This document shows positions 54,844 to 64,000 of a DNA stretch of 64,000 bases, in pieces. The notes beneath the pieces were generated by a model that was given only the letters and a program-made list of their open reading frames with translations, ran no database searches and had not been told where the DNA came from. Source of the stretch: Streptococcus troglodytae (lineage in GTDB: Bacteria; Bacillota; Bacilli; Lactobacillales; Streptococcaceae); assembly GCF_002355215.1 (NCBI RefSeq), contig NZ_AP014612.1, positions 186,001 to 250,000 of the forward strand, read 5' to 3'. The first letter of the stretch is position 1. Every line of letters begins with the position of its first letter. Made by a program: the position numbers and the translations under genes.

Positions 54844-54880
54844 AAAAAGTCTCGAGGTAGTGTTACCAAGAGACTTTTTT
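54844..54880. terminator. Terminator between nusG and the DUF4956 gene
   Basis: AAAAAGTCTC (54844-54853) pairs with GAGACTTTTT (54870-54879). It serves convergent nusG and/or the minus-strand operon. Confidence 0.85.
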
Positions 54881-54891
54881 CATGTCATAAG

Positions 54892-55581
54892 TTATAAAAT
54901 TTTCTTTTTTTTGGCGCTGGTATCAAGAGTGACTTCAATATCAGGGTTGTAAGTCATGACACTATTGATGAGTCCTATATCATTCACTTCTGGTTTTAAG
55001 TCTAAATGATATTCCATTTGAATAGTGTTGTTTTTGTTAATGTTTTTAACAGAAATGAGATTTATTTCACGGCAGGTTTTGTTTAGAATTTTTTCCAGTA
55101 TAGGGATATAATCAATCTCATTATTAGGTACAATAAAAGTTGCCTGTCGTCTGCTTGTGCTGACTTGTGAAAAGCCTGAATTCTCATAAAGCCAAAGCAC
55201 AAGGGTCAAGGTCAGGGTAAACAGGATGGCTAGAACAAGAAAGCCCATACCTGTTGCAATACCAATAGCAGTCGCAAAGAAAATATAAAGAATTTCTTTA
55301 GCACCGCCTGCAGCTGAACGAAAACGAATCAGACCAAAAGTTCCTGCAACAGCAACACTGGTCCCTAAATTACCATTAACAAGAAAAATAATCATGGAAA
55401 TGAGTACAGGCAAGGTAGCTAAGGTAATAATGAATTCTTTAGTATAGATAGTCTTGTATTTATAAATTTTAGCCAGTAATAATCCCAAAAGCAGGCTGGT
55501 TAAGATAGATAAGGCGAACATGGTGGGACTAATAGTAATATCTCGATTTGAGAAGACACTGTTAAAAATCTGATTAAGCAA
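54892..55581 (-). CDS. DUF4956 membrane protein
   Basis: A 229-residue protein with four hydrophobic segments in its first half (MFALSILTSLLLGLLLAKIY; FIITLATLPVLISMIIFLV; GTFGLIRFRSAAGGAKEILYIFFATAIGIA; FLVLAILFTLTLTLVLWLY), then a cytoplasmic domain. It contains the conserved FGLIRFRSAAGGAKEI block of DUF4956. The family nearly always accompanies VTC-domain proteins; here its 5' end overlaps the VTC gene by 8 bp. A polyphosphate-related or surface-polymer role is inferred only from the pairing. Confidence 0.85.
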   Translation of the reverse strand: MLNQIFNSVFSNRDITISPTMFALSILTSLLLGLLLAKIYKYKTIYTKEFIITLATLPVLISMIIFLVNGNLGTSVAVAGTFGLIRFRSAAGGAKEILYIFFATAIGIATGMGFLVLAILFTLTLTLVLWLYENSGFSQVSTSRRQATFIVPNNEIDYIPILEKILNKTCREINLISVKNINKNNTIQMEYHLDLKPEVNDIGLINSVMTYNPDIEVTLDTSAKKKKIL

Positions 55582-56338
55582 TTGATGTAGGCTCCTCTCT
55601 GATATCTTCAGGTGTTAGCCCATAGGCCTTTAAATAGGCAGTAGTATACTTTGAAAAAGATTGTGAAATGAGCTGGTGTTTATGGAATATTTTTTCCATC
55701 CAAGCAGGAAGCCCGTTTTTAACTTTGACTTCCATAACGATTTGATTATTTTTTAGAAGTGGATAACCATTAAAACCTGAAGTGAGGTTAACATTTTCGT
55801 GGCGATAAATAACATTGCGGTCAAAAGTAACGCGAAGTTTAGGATTTTCAATTCCTTTTAGTGAAAAGCGTTCATAGTGAATGAACATTTTTGGTACTAG
55901 TTTTCTATAACGTTCTCGTAAAATAGCAAGCTCATGATTAGCTCTGTCATCTTGTTTTATGTTATTGTCCATTATTCCTTGCTGAACATAATTGCAAAGA
56001 GATAAAGGAGTGGATGTCAGACGGTATTTATAACCGATTTCTTGTTCACCCTGATATTCTTTTTTCTTGATTTCTAAAAAAGCTTGACTTTTTTGAGTAG
56101 GTTTTGGGTCATAGGTACGCATTCTAATTTTTTCACTGGCATGGCGATGGTTGATTGAATCCTTAATCAATTGAAAGTCGGGATTATCAAAATAAATATT
56201 GGTAATGGAGGAATGAGTGAAGCGATCCGGAGTAAGATAATCTTGAAATTCTTTTTGTAATTGTTCAAAGGTGTCAGCTTCAATTAAATATTTGATTTCT
56301 TTTCTTTGGAACTCTTTTTGGATAGTTTCATTTAACAT
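55574..56338 (-). CDS. VTC-domain (polyphosphate polymerase-like) protein
   Basis: A 254-residue triphosphate-tunnel metalloenzyme fold of the VTC family. Tunnel strands carry alternating charged residues: RKEIKYLI (about 12-19), KIRMRTYDP, FLEIKKKE, VTFDRNVIY and VMEVKVKN. Yeast VTC proteins make polyphosphate; bacterial members of this short, soluble type are poorly known. ATG 56338 follows GAAGGA, and TATAAT at 56375-56370 is the likely -10. Operon with the DUF4956 gene. Confidence 0.85.
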   Translation of the reverse strand: MLNETIQKEFQRKEIKYLIEADTFEQLQKEFQDYLTPDRFTHSSITNIYFDNPDFQLIKDSINHRHASEKIRMRTYDPKPTQKSQAFLEIKKKEYQGEQEIGYKYRLTSTPLSLCNYVQQGIMDNNIKQDDRANHELAILRERYRKLVPKMFIHYERFSLKGIENPKLRVTFDRNVIYRHENVNLTSGFNGYPLLKNNQIVMEVKVKNGLPAWMEKIFHKHQLISQSFSKYTTAYLKAYGLTPEDIREEPTSIA

Positions 56339-56375
56339 GATAGTCCTTCTTTCTGCATTTGTCTTATAGATTATA

Positions 56376-56697
56376 CTTAAAATATGGCATTATTCTCTTA
56401 TCTTAAGCTTTTTGTAGAGGGATAATCAGTAAAGAATTGGAATGCCGCATTATTAAGCATATAGATATTATTACGCTTGTAAAATATCTTTGTGCTATTC
56501 TACACTTGTCTTTTTTTCTTGTCAATTCCTAAGTCTAAACTAGAGTATTTTTTCCAAAAAGTATATTCTTTAAAATGTAGATAGCTTGTCATTATCATTT
56601 GGAGTAGATAAGCTTTTTTAGTGAGACTCAATCAGCAGTTGCTAGATGCTTTTTCATTTGCAAGTTTCTTATTAGCTCTGTTCATTCCTTATAAAAA
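56376..56697. other. Intergenic region between the VTC operon and leuS
   Basis: About 320 bp, AT-rich, without a credible gene; an open frame of 143 codons that starts here mostly overlaps leuS out of frame and is a shadow. No T-box features (specifier loop or TGGNACCGCG-type antiterminator) are visible upstream of leuS. Confidence 0.5.
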
Positions 56698-56706
56698 TGA
56701 TATAAT
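56698..56706 (+). promoter_or_regulatory. Extended -10 promoter for leuS
   Basis: TGATATAAT, 30 bp before the leuS ATG; no -35 recognised. Confidence 0.6.
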
Positions 56707-56736
56707 AAAGAGACTATACTTTTATCGGAGAATATT

Positions 56737-59238
56737 ATGGTTTACTACAATCACAAAGCAATTGAGAATAAATGGCAAAAATTCTGGGAAGATAACCATA
56801 CTTTTAAGACTGGAACGGCTGCCTCAAAACCAAAATTTTATGCCCTTGATATGTTTCCTTATCCATCTGGAGCTGGTCTACACGTTGGTCATCCAGAAGG
56901 TTATACTGCGACGGATATTCTTAGCCGCTTCAAACGTGCGCAAGGTTATAATGTCCTTCACCCCATGGGCTGGGATGCTTTTGGCTTACCTGCTGAGCAA
57001 TATGCTATGGACACGGGTCATGATCCTGCTGACTTTACAGCGCAAAATATAGCGACCTTTAAACGCCAAATTAAATCACTTGGTTTCTCTTATGATTGGG
57101 AGCGTGAAATTAACACGACAGATCCTAACTACTATAAATGGACTCAGTGGATTTTTACTAAACTTTATGAAAAAGGCCTAGCATATGAAGCTGAAGTACC
57201 AGTCAACTGGGTTGAAGAACTAGGGACAGCTATTGCCAATGAAGAGGTGCTGCCAGATGGAACTTCTGAACGCGGTGGTTATCCAGTTGTCCGCAAGCCT
57301 ATGCGCCAATGGATGTTGAAAATCACAGCTTATGCTGAACGTCTCTTAGAAGATTTGGAAGATCTGGACTGGCCTGAATCTATCAAGGATATGCAGCGCA
57401 ATTGGATTGGTAAATCAACTGGGGCCAATGTAACTTTCAAAGTCAAGGACACAGATGAGGAATTTACCGTTTTTACCACTCGCCCCGATACGCTCTTTGG
57501 TGCTACTTATGCTGTTCTTGCTCCTGAGCATGATTTGGTAGATATTATTACTACTGCTGGTCAAGCGCAAGCAGTTGCTGATTATAAACATCAAGCTAGT
57601 CTCAAATCGGATTTAGCCCGTACAGACCTTGCTAAGGAAAAAACAGGGGTTTGGACAGGTAGCTATGCTATCAATCCTGTCAATGGCGAAGAAATTCCAA
57701 TTTGGATAGCCGACTACGTGCTTGCTAGCTACGGAACGGGTGCCATCATGGCCGTTCCAGCTCATGACGAACGTGACTGGGAATTTGCTAAACAGTTTAA
57801 TCTTGATATCATTCCCGTTCTTGAAGGTGGAAATGTAGCAGAAGCAGCTTATACAGATGACGGATTGCACATTAATTCTGGTTTCTTAAACGGTCTTGAC
57901 AAGGCTGCTGCTATTGACAAGATGGTTGCTTGGCTTGAAACTGAAGGTGTCGGTAATAAGAAAGTGACCTATCGCTTGCGTGACTGGCTCTTTAGCCGTC
58001 AACGATACTGGGGTGAGCCTATTCCAATCATTCATTGGGAAGATGGAACGATTACAGCTCTTCCTGAAAATGAATTGCCACTTGTCTTACCAGTAACCAA
58101 TGATATCAAACCTTCTGGGACAGGTGAGTCTCCGCTTGCTAACTTGACAGACTGGTTGGAAGTGACGCGTGAAGATGGTGTTAAAGGTCGCCGAGAAACC
58201 AATACTATGCCACAGTGGGCAGGCTCTAGCTGGTACTTCTTGCGCTATATTGATCCACATAATGACCAAAAATTGGCTGATGAGGATCTTCTGAAACAAT
58301 GGCTGCCAGTTGATGTTTATGTCGGCGGTGCTGAACATGCCGTTCTCCACTTGCTTTATGCACGTTTCTGGCATAAGTTTCTCTATGATCTTGGTGCCGT
58401 ACCAACCAAAGAACCTTTCCAAAAACTCTTTAACCAAGGGATGATTTTGGGAACCAGCTATCGCGATCATCGTGGTGCTTTAGTAGCAACGGATAAAGTT
58501 GAAAAACGTGATGGTTCTTTCTTCAACATCGAAACAGGCGAAGAGTTGGAACAAGCACCGGCTAAGATGTCCAAATCACTCAAAAACGTTGTCAATCCTG
58601 ATGATGTTGTCGAACAATATGGTGCTGATACCCTTCGTGTTTACGAAATGTTTATGGGACCGCTTGATGCTTCTATTGCATGGTCTGAAGAAGGCCTTGA
58701 AGGCAGCCGCAAATTCCTTGATCGTGTCTACCGTCTTATCACAACAAAAGAAATAGTTGCCAAAAACAATGGACACTTAGACAAGATTTATAATGAAGTA
58801 GTTAAAACCGTAACAGAGCATCTTGAAGCTATGCGCTTTAACACAGCTATTTCTCAATTGATGATTTTTGTCAATGCCGCTAACAAGGAAGAACAACTCT
58901 TTCTTGATTATGCTAAGGGATTTATTCAATTATTGGCGCCGTTTGCACCGCATTTAGCTGAAGAGCTTTGGCAAGTATTGACGCAATCAGGTGAATCTCT
59001 CTCTTATGTTACTTGGCCAAGCTATGATGAATCCAAATTGGTCGAAGATGAAATCGAGATTGTTCTTCAAATCAAAGGAAAAGTTCGTGCCAAGGTTGTT
59101 GTTCCTAAGGATTCCAGCCGTGAAGAACTTGAAAAAATTGCTCTTGCCAACGACAAAATCCAAGCAGAGATTGCAGGAAAGGATATTGTAAAAGTTATTG
59201 CAGTGCCTAACAAATTGGTTAATGTCGTGATTAAATGA
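56737..59238 (+). CDS. leuS: Leucyl-tRNA synthetase
   Basis: An 833-residue class Ia synthetase charging tRNA-Leu. HIGH motif HVGH around residue 49 ([15 protein letters not shown]), the CP1 editing domain (about 220-415, with [11 protein letters not shown] and the editing Asp in [13 protein letters not shown]), and KMSKS at about 610-614. The anticodon-binding domain and C-terminal segment are complete. ATG 56737 after CGGAG. Intact over 2.5 kb. A hairpin terminator follows. Confidence 0.96.
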   Translation: MVYYNHKAIENKWQKFWEDNHTFKTGTAASKPKFYALDMFPYPSGAGLHVGHPEGYTATDILSRFKRAQGYNVLHPMGWDAFGLPAEQYAMDTGHDPADFTAQNIATFKRQIKSLGFSYDWEREINTTDPNYYKWTQWIFTKLYEKGLAYEAEVPVNWVEELGTAIANEEVLPDGTSERGGYPVVRKPMRQWMLKITAYAERLLEDLEDLDWPESIKDMQRNWIGKSTGANVTFKVKDTDEEFTVFTTRPDTLFGATYAVLAPEHDLVDIITTAGQAQAVADYKHQASLKSDLARTDLAKEKTGVWTGSYAINPVNGEEIPIWIADYVLASYGTGAIMAVPAHDERDWEFAKQFNLDIIPVLEGGNVAEAAYTDDGLHINSGFLNGLDKAAAIDKMVAWLETEGVGNKKVTYRLRDWLFSRQRYWGEPIPIIHWEDGTITALPENELPLVLPVTNDIKPSGTGESPLANLTDWLEVTREDGVKGRRETNTMPQWAGSSWYFLRYIDPHNDQKLADEDLLKQWLPVDVYVGGAEHAVLHLLYARFWHKFLYDLGAVPTKEPFQKLFNQGMILGTSYRDHRGALVATDKVEKRDGSFFNIETGEELEQAPAKMSKSLKNVVNPDDVVEQYGADTLRVYEMFMGPLDASIAWSEEGLEGSRKFLDRVYRLITTKEIVAKNNGHLDKIYNEVVKTVTEHLEAMRFNTAISQLMIFVNAANKEEQLFLDYAKGFIQLLAPFAPHLAEELWQVLTQSGESLSYVTWPSYDESKLVEDEIEIVLQIKGKVRAKVVVPKDSSREELEKIALANDKIQAEIAGKDIVKVIAVPNKLVNVVIK

Positions 59239-59279
59239 GATTTGAACTTAAAAAATGAATGCTGTTATTTATGATTTTT

Positions 59280-59316
59280 AGGAGGATTGGGTAAGATATT
59301 CCCATCCTCTTTCTTT
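59280..59316 (+). terminator. leuS terminator
   Basis: AGGAGGATTGGG (59280-59291) pairs with CCCATCCTCT (59301-59310) with one bulge, followed by TTCTTT. Confidence 0.8.
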
Positions 59317-59485
59317 ATGGAAATAAGGTGAAAGCCTAGTTACACTCTTCAAAAATCAAATAATAGGTTATTATACTCCAATGCTGTCTATGATTTGACA
59401 CCTAGTCTATTTGGGCAACAAAAAGATAGAAACTTTAATTTTTATTTTCTTTCCTTTTCTAAGATAAAGATTTAACCTTGAGTTC

Positions 59486-59526
59486 GTGATAGAATTTTCT
59501 TATCACCGTGATAGGAATTATATAAT
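59486..59526 (+). promoter_or_regulatory. atmA promoter with candidate operator
   Basis: TATCACCGTGATA (59501-59513) is a perfect 13-bp palindrome. GTGATAGAATT (59486-59496) is repeated as GTGATAGGAATT (59508-59519), 22 bp away. A -10 TATAAT lies at 59521-59526, so the sites cover the -35 region. The regulator is not identified; a sulfur amino-acid regulator is plausible from the neighbours. Confidence 0.5.
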
Positions 59527-59583
59527 AGGCAAGCTTTTCAATTAGTGATAAGATGGATATAATCATATTCTTGGAGGAAAATT

Positions 59584-60386
59584 ATGAAATTGAAACATAT
59601 TTTAAGAATTGGAGCGGTCGCTTTTGCCTCAATTCTTTTGTTAACTGCCTGCGGATCAAAATCATCTAAAAAAACGGTAACCCTTGCGACTGTTGGGACA
59701 ACAAATCCGTTTTCTTATGAGAAAAAGGGAAAATTGACGGGATATGATATTGAGGTTGCTAAGGAAGTTTTCAAAGCTTCTGATAAATACGATGTCAAAT
59801 ATCAAAAAACAGAGTGGACCAGCATTTTCTCTGGTCTAGACAGTGACAAATATCAAATCGGAGCTAACAATATCAGTTATACTAAAGAACGTGCCGGTAA
59901 ATACCTTTATTCTAATCCAACGGCTTCCAATCCATTGGTATTAGTGGTTCCAAAAGATAGTGATATTAAGTCTTATAATGATATTGCTGGGCATAGCACT
60001 CAAGTTGTTCAAGGAAATACAACAGTGTCTATGCTGCAGAAATTCAATAAAAACATGAAAACAATCAAGTTAAACTAAACTTTACCAGTGAAGACCTTGC
60101 GCATCAAATCCGTAATGTCAGTGATGGTAAGTATGATTTTAAAATTTTTGAAAAAATTTCAGCAGAAACTATTATTAGGGATCAGGGACTTGATAACTTG
60201 AAGGTCATTGATCTTCCTTCAGACCAAAAACCATATGTTTACTTTATTTTTGCGCAAGACCAAAAAGACTTACAAAAGTTTGTCAATAAACGCCTCAAAA
60301 AACTTTATGAAAATGGCACACTTGAAAAATTATCGAAAAAATATCTTGGAGGAAGCTACCTGCCAGATAAAAAAGATATGAAGTAA
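59584..60386 (+). pseudogene. atmA: AtmA amino-acid-binding lipoprotein, frameshifted
   Basis: A family 3 solute-binding lipoprotein with signal and lipobox LLTAC (Cys near 23), and the family motif GKLTGYDIEVAKEVFK. Such proteins bind polar amino acids; the S. mutans gene sits upstream of the methionine-uptake genes. The frame breaks at the A2 run 60067-60068; one added A gives TIKVKLNFTSEDLAHQIRN and a 267-residue protein ending YLGGSYLPDKKDMK. Start behind TTGGAGGAAA. Its own terminator follows, so it is a separate unit from atmBCDE. Substrate unproven. Confidence 0.83.
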
Positions 60387-60392
60387 TTTGTT

Positions 60393-60419
60393 AAAAATCA
60401 GGTTTTTACCTGATTTTTT
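60393..60419 (+). terminator. atmA terminator
   Basis: AAAAATCAGGT (60393-60403) pairs with ACCTGATTTTT (60408-60418) across TTTT. Confidence 0.92.
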
Positions 60420-60453
60420 GGAATTGAGAAAACCAGTGTTTTAACGATATGGC

Positions 60454-60470
60454 TATAGTTATTAACTATA
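60454..60470 (+). promoter_or_regulatory. Met-box upstream of atmB (MetR/MtaR site)
   Basis: TATAGTTATTAACTATA is a perfect inverted repeat matching the TATAGTTnnnAACTATA Met-box bound by the LysR-type regulator MetR (MtaR) in streptococci, with homocysteine as cofactor. It lies 84 bp before atmB and implies control by methionine supply. Confidence 0.9.
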
Positions 60471-60553
60471 AGGAAATCTTTGAAATAACAATTTGATAGC
60501 TATCATTAAATATGAGAGAATAGGCTTACTTTAATAGAAAAGGTGGATAACCG

Positions 60554-61394
60554 ATGAAACTAAAAAAATATTAGGTCTTTTAGGCTTGGCTTTAGCTGCG
60601 GCATTTGTTTTGGCAGCTTGCGGCCAAAAAAATGATAAAAACACGTTAACTGTTGGTGTGATGACCATGACTGATTCTGATAAAGAACGGTGGGATAAAA
60701 TTGAGGAACTGCTTAAAAAAGAAAATATCAAACTTAAATTTAAAGAGTTTACAGATTACTCACAGCCTAATAAAGCTTTAAAAAACGGCGAAATTGACAT
60801 CAATGCTTTCCAGCATTATAATTTCTTGAATAATTGGAACAAGGAAAACAAGGGGGATTTAGTTACTGTAGCTGAGACATATATCAGCCCGATTAATCTT
60901 TTTTCAGGCACAGAAAATGGCAAAGCAAAATACAGCAGTGCTAAGGAAATTCCAGATGGCGGTCAAATTGCTATTCCTAATGATGCGACAAACGAAAGTC
61001 GCGCTCTTTACGTTCTTCAAGATGCTGGCTTAATTAAATTAAATGTTTCTGGTGATGAATTGGCTACCGTTAAAAATATTAAGTCAAATCCCAAAAATCT
61101 TGATATTAAAGAAGTGGATGCCAGTCAAACAGCTCGTAATTTAGCATCCGTTGATGCGGCTGTTGTTAATAACAGTTACGCTGTTCCGGCAAAAATTGAT
61201 TTCAAAACGTCTCTTTATAAAGAAAAGTAAACGAAGGCTCTAAACAATGGATTAATATCATTGCAGCTCAAAAGAATTGGAAAAAATCAAAGAAAGCAGC
61301 AGCGATTAAGAAATTGATTAAGGCTTATCATACAGATGCTGTTAAAAAAGTTATTAAAAAGACTGCTAAAGGCGTTGATGAACCTGTTTGGTAA
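60554..61394 (+). pseudogene. atmB: AtmB methionine-binding lipoprotein (MetQ/NlpA family), two frameshifts
   Basis: The substrate-binding protein of the AtmBDE methionine ABC transporter. The start ATG 60554 (MKLKK) breaks at the A7 run 60562-60568; one added A restores the signal ILGLLGLALAAAFVLAACG with lipobox LAAC. The body is open, with family landmarks INAFQHYNFLNNW and IAIPNDATNESRALYVLQ. A second break, at the A4 run 61223-61226, separates the tail VNEGSKQWINIIAAQKNWKK. Corrected length is 280 residues, the usual size. Confidence 0.86.
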
Positions 61395-61419
61395 GAGTGG
61401 TAAAGGCAAATAAACAATG

Positions 61420-61450
61420 AGTCTGGGAAAAAAGCTGCCCAGACTTATTT
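61420..61450 (+). terminator. Partial terminator between atmB and atmC
   Basis: AGTCTGGG (61420-61427) pairs with CCCAGACT (61438-61445), followed by TATTTT. Same TCTGGG class as the hairpin after levT. It may tune the ratio of binding protein to the downstream genes. Confidence 0.75.
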
Positions 61451-61596
61451 TAAGATAATGACAATTCAATAATTCAATTCAGAGGTAGAAAAACTCATCA
61501 GTGAGTGAGCTTTTCTTTAGCTTTGGGATATGAGAGCGCTAAATTATTATAAGATAATGAGTTTGTCTCACCTCTCAGTCATATAAAAGGAGAAAA

Positions 61597-62969
61597 ATGG
61601 CATTTTCAAGTGAACAAGAGCAAATTGCTAAATTTTGGCAGGATGAAGTTGCTCAGCATTATTTTGAGGTTTTACGGACTTTGATTTCCAAAAAATCTAT
61701 TTTTGCACAACAGATAGGTCTGCAGGATGTTGCAGGCTATTTGGGCGAAATTTTTGCCAATGTCGGTGCCGAAGTGACCATTGATGAAACCTATACGGCT
61801 CCCTTTGTTATTGCTAAATTTAAAAGTTCCAAACCTCAGGCTAAAACGATTATTTTTTACAACCATTATGATACAGTACCGGCAGATAATGATCAGATTT
61901 GGACAGATAATCCCTTTAAACTGACCTTAAGAAAGGGGTATATGTATGGCCGCGGTGTTGATGATGACAAAGGGCATATTACAGCTCGTTTGACAGCTGT
62001 TCGAAAGTATATTCGTGAGGTTGGGGATCTTCCTGTTAATGTTACTTTTATAATGGAAGGGGCTGAAGAATCTGCTTCAACAGATCTTGATAAGTATTTA
62101 AAAAAATATGCGGATAGTTTGCTTCCTGCCGATGTTTTGATTTGGGAACAAGGTGTTAAAAATAGTCAGGGCCAGTTAGAAATTACAGGTGGTAATAAAG
62201 GTATCATTACTTTCAATCTCGCTGTTTCCAGTGCAGAAGTTGATATTCACTCAAAATATGGTGCGGTCGTTGAATCGGCAACATGGTATCTCTTAAATGC
62301 GATTTCCAGTATGCGAGCAGATGATGGTCAGATTTTAATTGATGGTATTTATGATCAGGTCTTGGAGCCCAATGAGCGTGAATTGGATTTAGTAGAGCGT
62401 TATGCTCTTGAAAATAGTGAAGGCTTGCGCAAAGTTTATGGTTTAAAATTACCAACTTTGAAAAAAGAGCGTCGTGATTTTCTTAAGACCTACTTTTTGA
62501 ACCCGCCTTGTCCATAGAAGGACTTTCTTCTGGTTATCAAGGACAAGGTGTGAAAACAATTCTGCCTTCTGCTGCCAGTGCTAAGATGGAAATGCGTTTA
62601 GTTCCCGGTCTCAGTCCCCAGCACGTTTTTGAGAAGATTAATAGTCATCTGAGAAAATTAGGTTTTGAACATGTTAAGGTAACCTATACCTTGGGCGAAG
62701 AATCTTATCGCAGTGATATGAGTGCTCCGGCTATTTTGACCATTATTGACTTGGCTAAGCAGTTTTATGAAGCTGGTGTGTCTGTTCTGCCCACTGCTGC
62801 TGGTACAGGTCCTATGCATACGGTTTATGATGCTTTAGGTATTCCTATGTTAGCTTTTGGACTTGGCAATCCCAATAGTCGCGATCACGGTGGTGATGAA
62901 AATGTTAATTTAGCAGACTATTATACCCATATTGAATTAATTAAGGAGTTAATTAGAAGTTATGAGTAA
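61597..62969 (+). pseudogene. atmC: AtmC, M20-family metallopeptidase, frameshifted
   Basis: A dinuclear zinc peptidase of the M20 family (DapE/PepV/ArgE type): FYNHYDTVPADN with metal His, RGVDDDKGHI with metal Asp, MEGAEESAST with the catalytic Glu, and GGDENVN near the C-terminus. The frame breaks at the T5 run 62494-62498; one added T joins TYFFEPALSIEGLSSGYQGQG and gives 457 residues. It lies inside the methionine-uptake operon, so it may release methionine from peptides; this is inference. Start behind AAAGGAG; overlaps atmD by 8 bp. Confidence 0.85.
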
Positions 62970-64000
62970 AGCGATTATAAAACTTGACCATATTGATATT
63001 ACCTTTCATCAAAAGAAGCGAACCATTGAAGCGGTTAAAGGTGTCACAGTACATATTAATCAAGGTGATATTTATGGCATTGTTGGTTATTCTGGCGCCG
63101 GTAAGTCCACTCTTGTTCGTGTGATTAATCTTTTGCAGACCCCAACAAAGGGAAAAATTACAGTAGATCAAGATGTGATTTTTGAAAATGGTGAAAAGCA
63201 GTTATCCAGTCAGGAACTCAGAAAGAAGCGTCATGAAATTGGTATGATTTTCCAGCATTTCAATTTAATGGCTCAAAAGACTGCGCGCCAAAATGTTGCT
63301 TTCGCCTTGCGTCATTCCAATCTCAGTGTAGCGGAAAAAGAACGTAAAGTAACAGAATTATTAGAATTGGTGGGCTTAACTGATCGTGCAGAGAACTACC
63401 CTTCACAGCTTTCTGGCGGTCAAAAACAACGTGTTGCGATTGCTCGAGCTCTTGCTAATGATCCTAAAATTCTGATTTCAGATGAAGCCACTTCGGCCTT
63501 AGATCCCAAAACAACCAAGCAAATTTTAGCACTTTTACAAGATTTAAATAAAAAATTGGGATTGACTGTTGTCATGATTACGCATGAGATGCAAATTGTT
63601 AAAGATATTTGCAATCGTGTGGCTGTCATGCAGGAAGGATCTCTAATTGAAGAAGGCTCCGTTTTAGATATTTTTTCAAATCCTAGAGAAGACTTAACCA
63701 AAGACTTCATCAAAACAGCAACGGGAATTGAAGAAGCTTTGATAAAGATTAAACAGCAAGAAATCGTTAAAAACTTGCCAGCTAATGCTGCTTTGGTGCA
63801 GTTAAAATACGCGGGTAAAACCACGGATGAGCCTATTTTAAATAACCTTTATAAAAAATATCAAGTCACTGCTAATATTCTGTATGGCAATATAGAAATT
63901 TTAGAAAAAACACCTGTTGGTGAGATGATTGTTATTTTAGAGGGCGCAGCTACTAATATTGAACAAGCACTTAATGAGTTAAAATATTCAGATTTAACAG
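62962..64000 (+). CDS. atmD: AtmD methionine ABC transporter ATP-binding protein, 3' end cut by the window edge
   Basis: A MetN-type ABC ATPase, 346 codons seen. Walker [10 protein letters not shown] (about residues 40-48), signature LSGGQKQR, Walker [12 protein letters not shown], and switch His in MITHEM. The C-terminal region (about 270 onward) is a NIL/ACT-like substrate-sensing domain typical of MetN. ATG 62962 overlaps atmC. The permease atmE should follow outside the window. Intact as far as seen. Confidence 0.93.
   Translation, partial: MSKAIIKLDHIDITFHQKKRTIEAVKGVTVHINQGDIYGIVGYSGAGKSTLVRVINLLQTPTKGKITVDQDVIFENGEKQLSSQELRKKRHEIGMIFQHFNLMAQKTARQNVAFALRHSNLSVAEKERKVTELLELVGLTDRAENYPSQLSGGQKQRVAIARALANDPKILISDEATSALDPKTTKQILALLQDLNKKLGLTVVMITHEMQIVKDICNRVAVMQEGSLIEEGSVLDIFSNPREDLTKDFIKTATGIEEALIKIKQQEIVKNLPANAALVQLKYAGKTTDEPILNNLYKKYQVTANILYGNIEILEKTPVGEMIVILEGAATNIEQALNELKYSDLT

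Noticed and set aside
56621..57052. 143-codon open frame at the start of leuS
   Set aside because: Most of it is an out-of-frame reading of leuS; the upstream part lacks a ribosome binding site.

Overview
The window is low-GC streptococcal chromosome and, by gene content and protein sequence, almost certainly Streptococcus mutans. It carries sloR, a comX with a ComR-type box and the internal xrpA frame, the comYA-H pseudopilus operon, the four-component levQRST locus with levDEFGX, and the atm methionine-uptake genes. Gene names rest on recognition from memory, not on a database search.

Layout. 1-2.6 kb: 3' end of sloR, a short inverted-repeat element, then dusB and hslO on the minus strand. 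2.9-8.3 kb: a complete rRNA operon (16S, tRNA-Ala, 23S, 5S, tRNA-Asn). 8.3-17 kb: comX/xrpA, ispE, a degenerate stretch, adcRCB, tyrS (minus) and pbp1b. 17-24.6 kb: rpoB and rpoC. 24.7-31.2 kb: a DUF1033 gene, comYA-H and ackA. 31.4-37.7 kb: a regulator/membrane-protein/CPBP cluster, proC and pepA (minus), DUF4651, thioredoxin, ytpR, marR, rhodanese and a competence ssb. 38.1-45.8 kb: levQRST and levDEFGX. 45.9-48 kb: groES-groEL behind a CIRCE element. 48.3-54.7 kb: a TcaA-like anchored protein, an RluA-family synthase (minus), pbp2a, rpmG, secE and nusG. 54.9-59.2 kb: a DUF4956/VTC pair (minus) and leuS. 59.6-64 kb: atmA, atmB, atmC and the start of atmD.

How it works together. Two regulons are visible from their sites. 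Competence: a ComR-type palindrome before comX, and ComX cin-boxes before comYA and ssb. Methionine: a perfect Met-box before atmB. Zinc (AdcR operator), heat shock (CIRCE) and a ladder of palindromes before levD add local circuits.

Two window-wide points matter. First, sloR-hslO and comX-ispE, which I recall as far apart in the reference strain, meet here at an rRNA operon, as expected for a large inversion between rRNA operons. Second, at least 13 genes, comX among them, carry 16 single-base deletions in short A/T runs, with no compensating insertions. This looks more like sequencing error than decay, so frameshifted genes are annotated over their full span.
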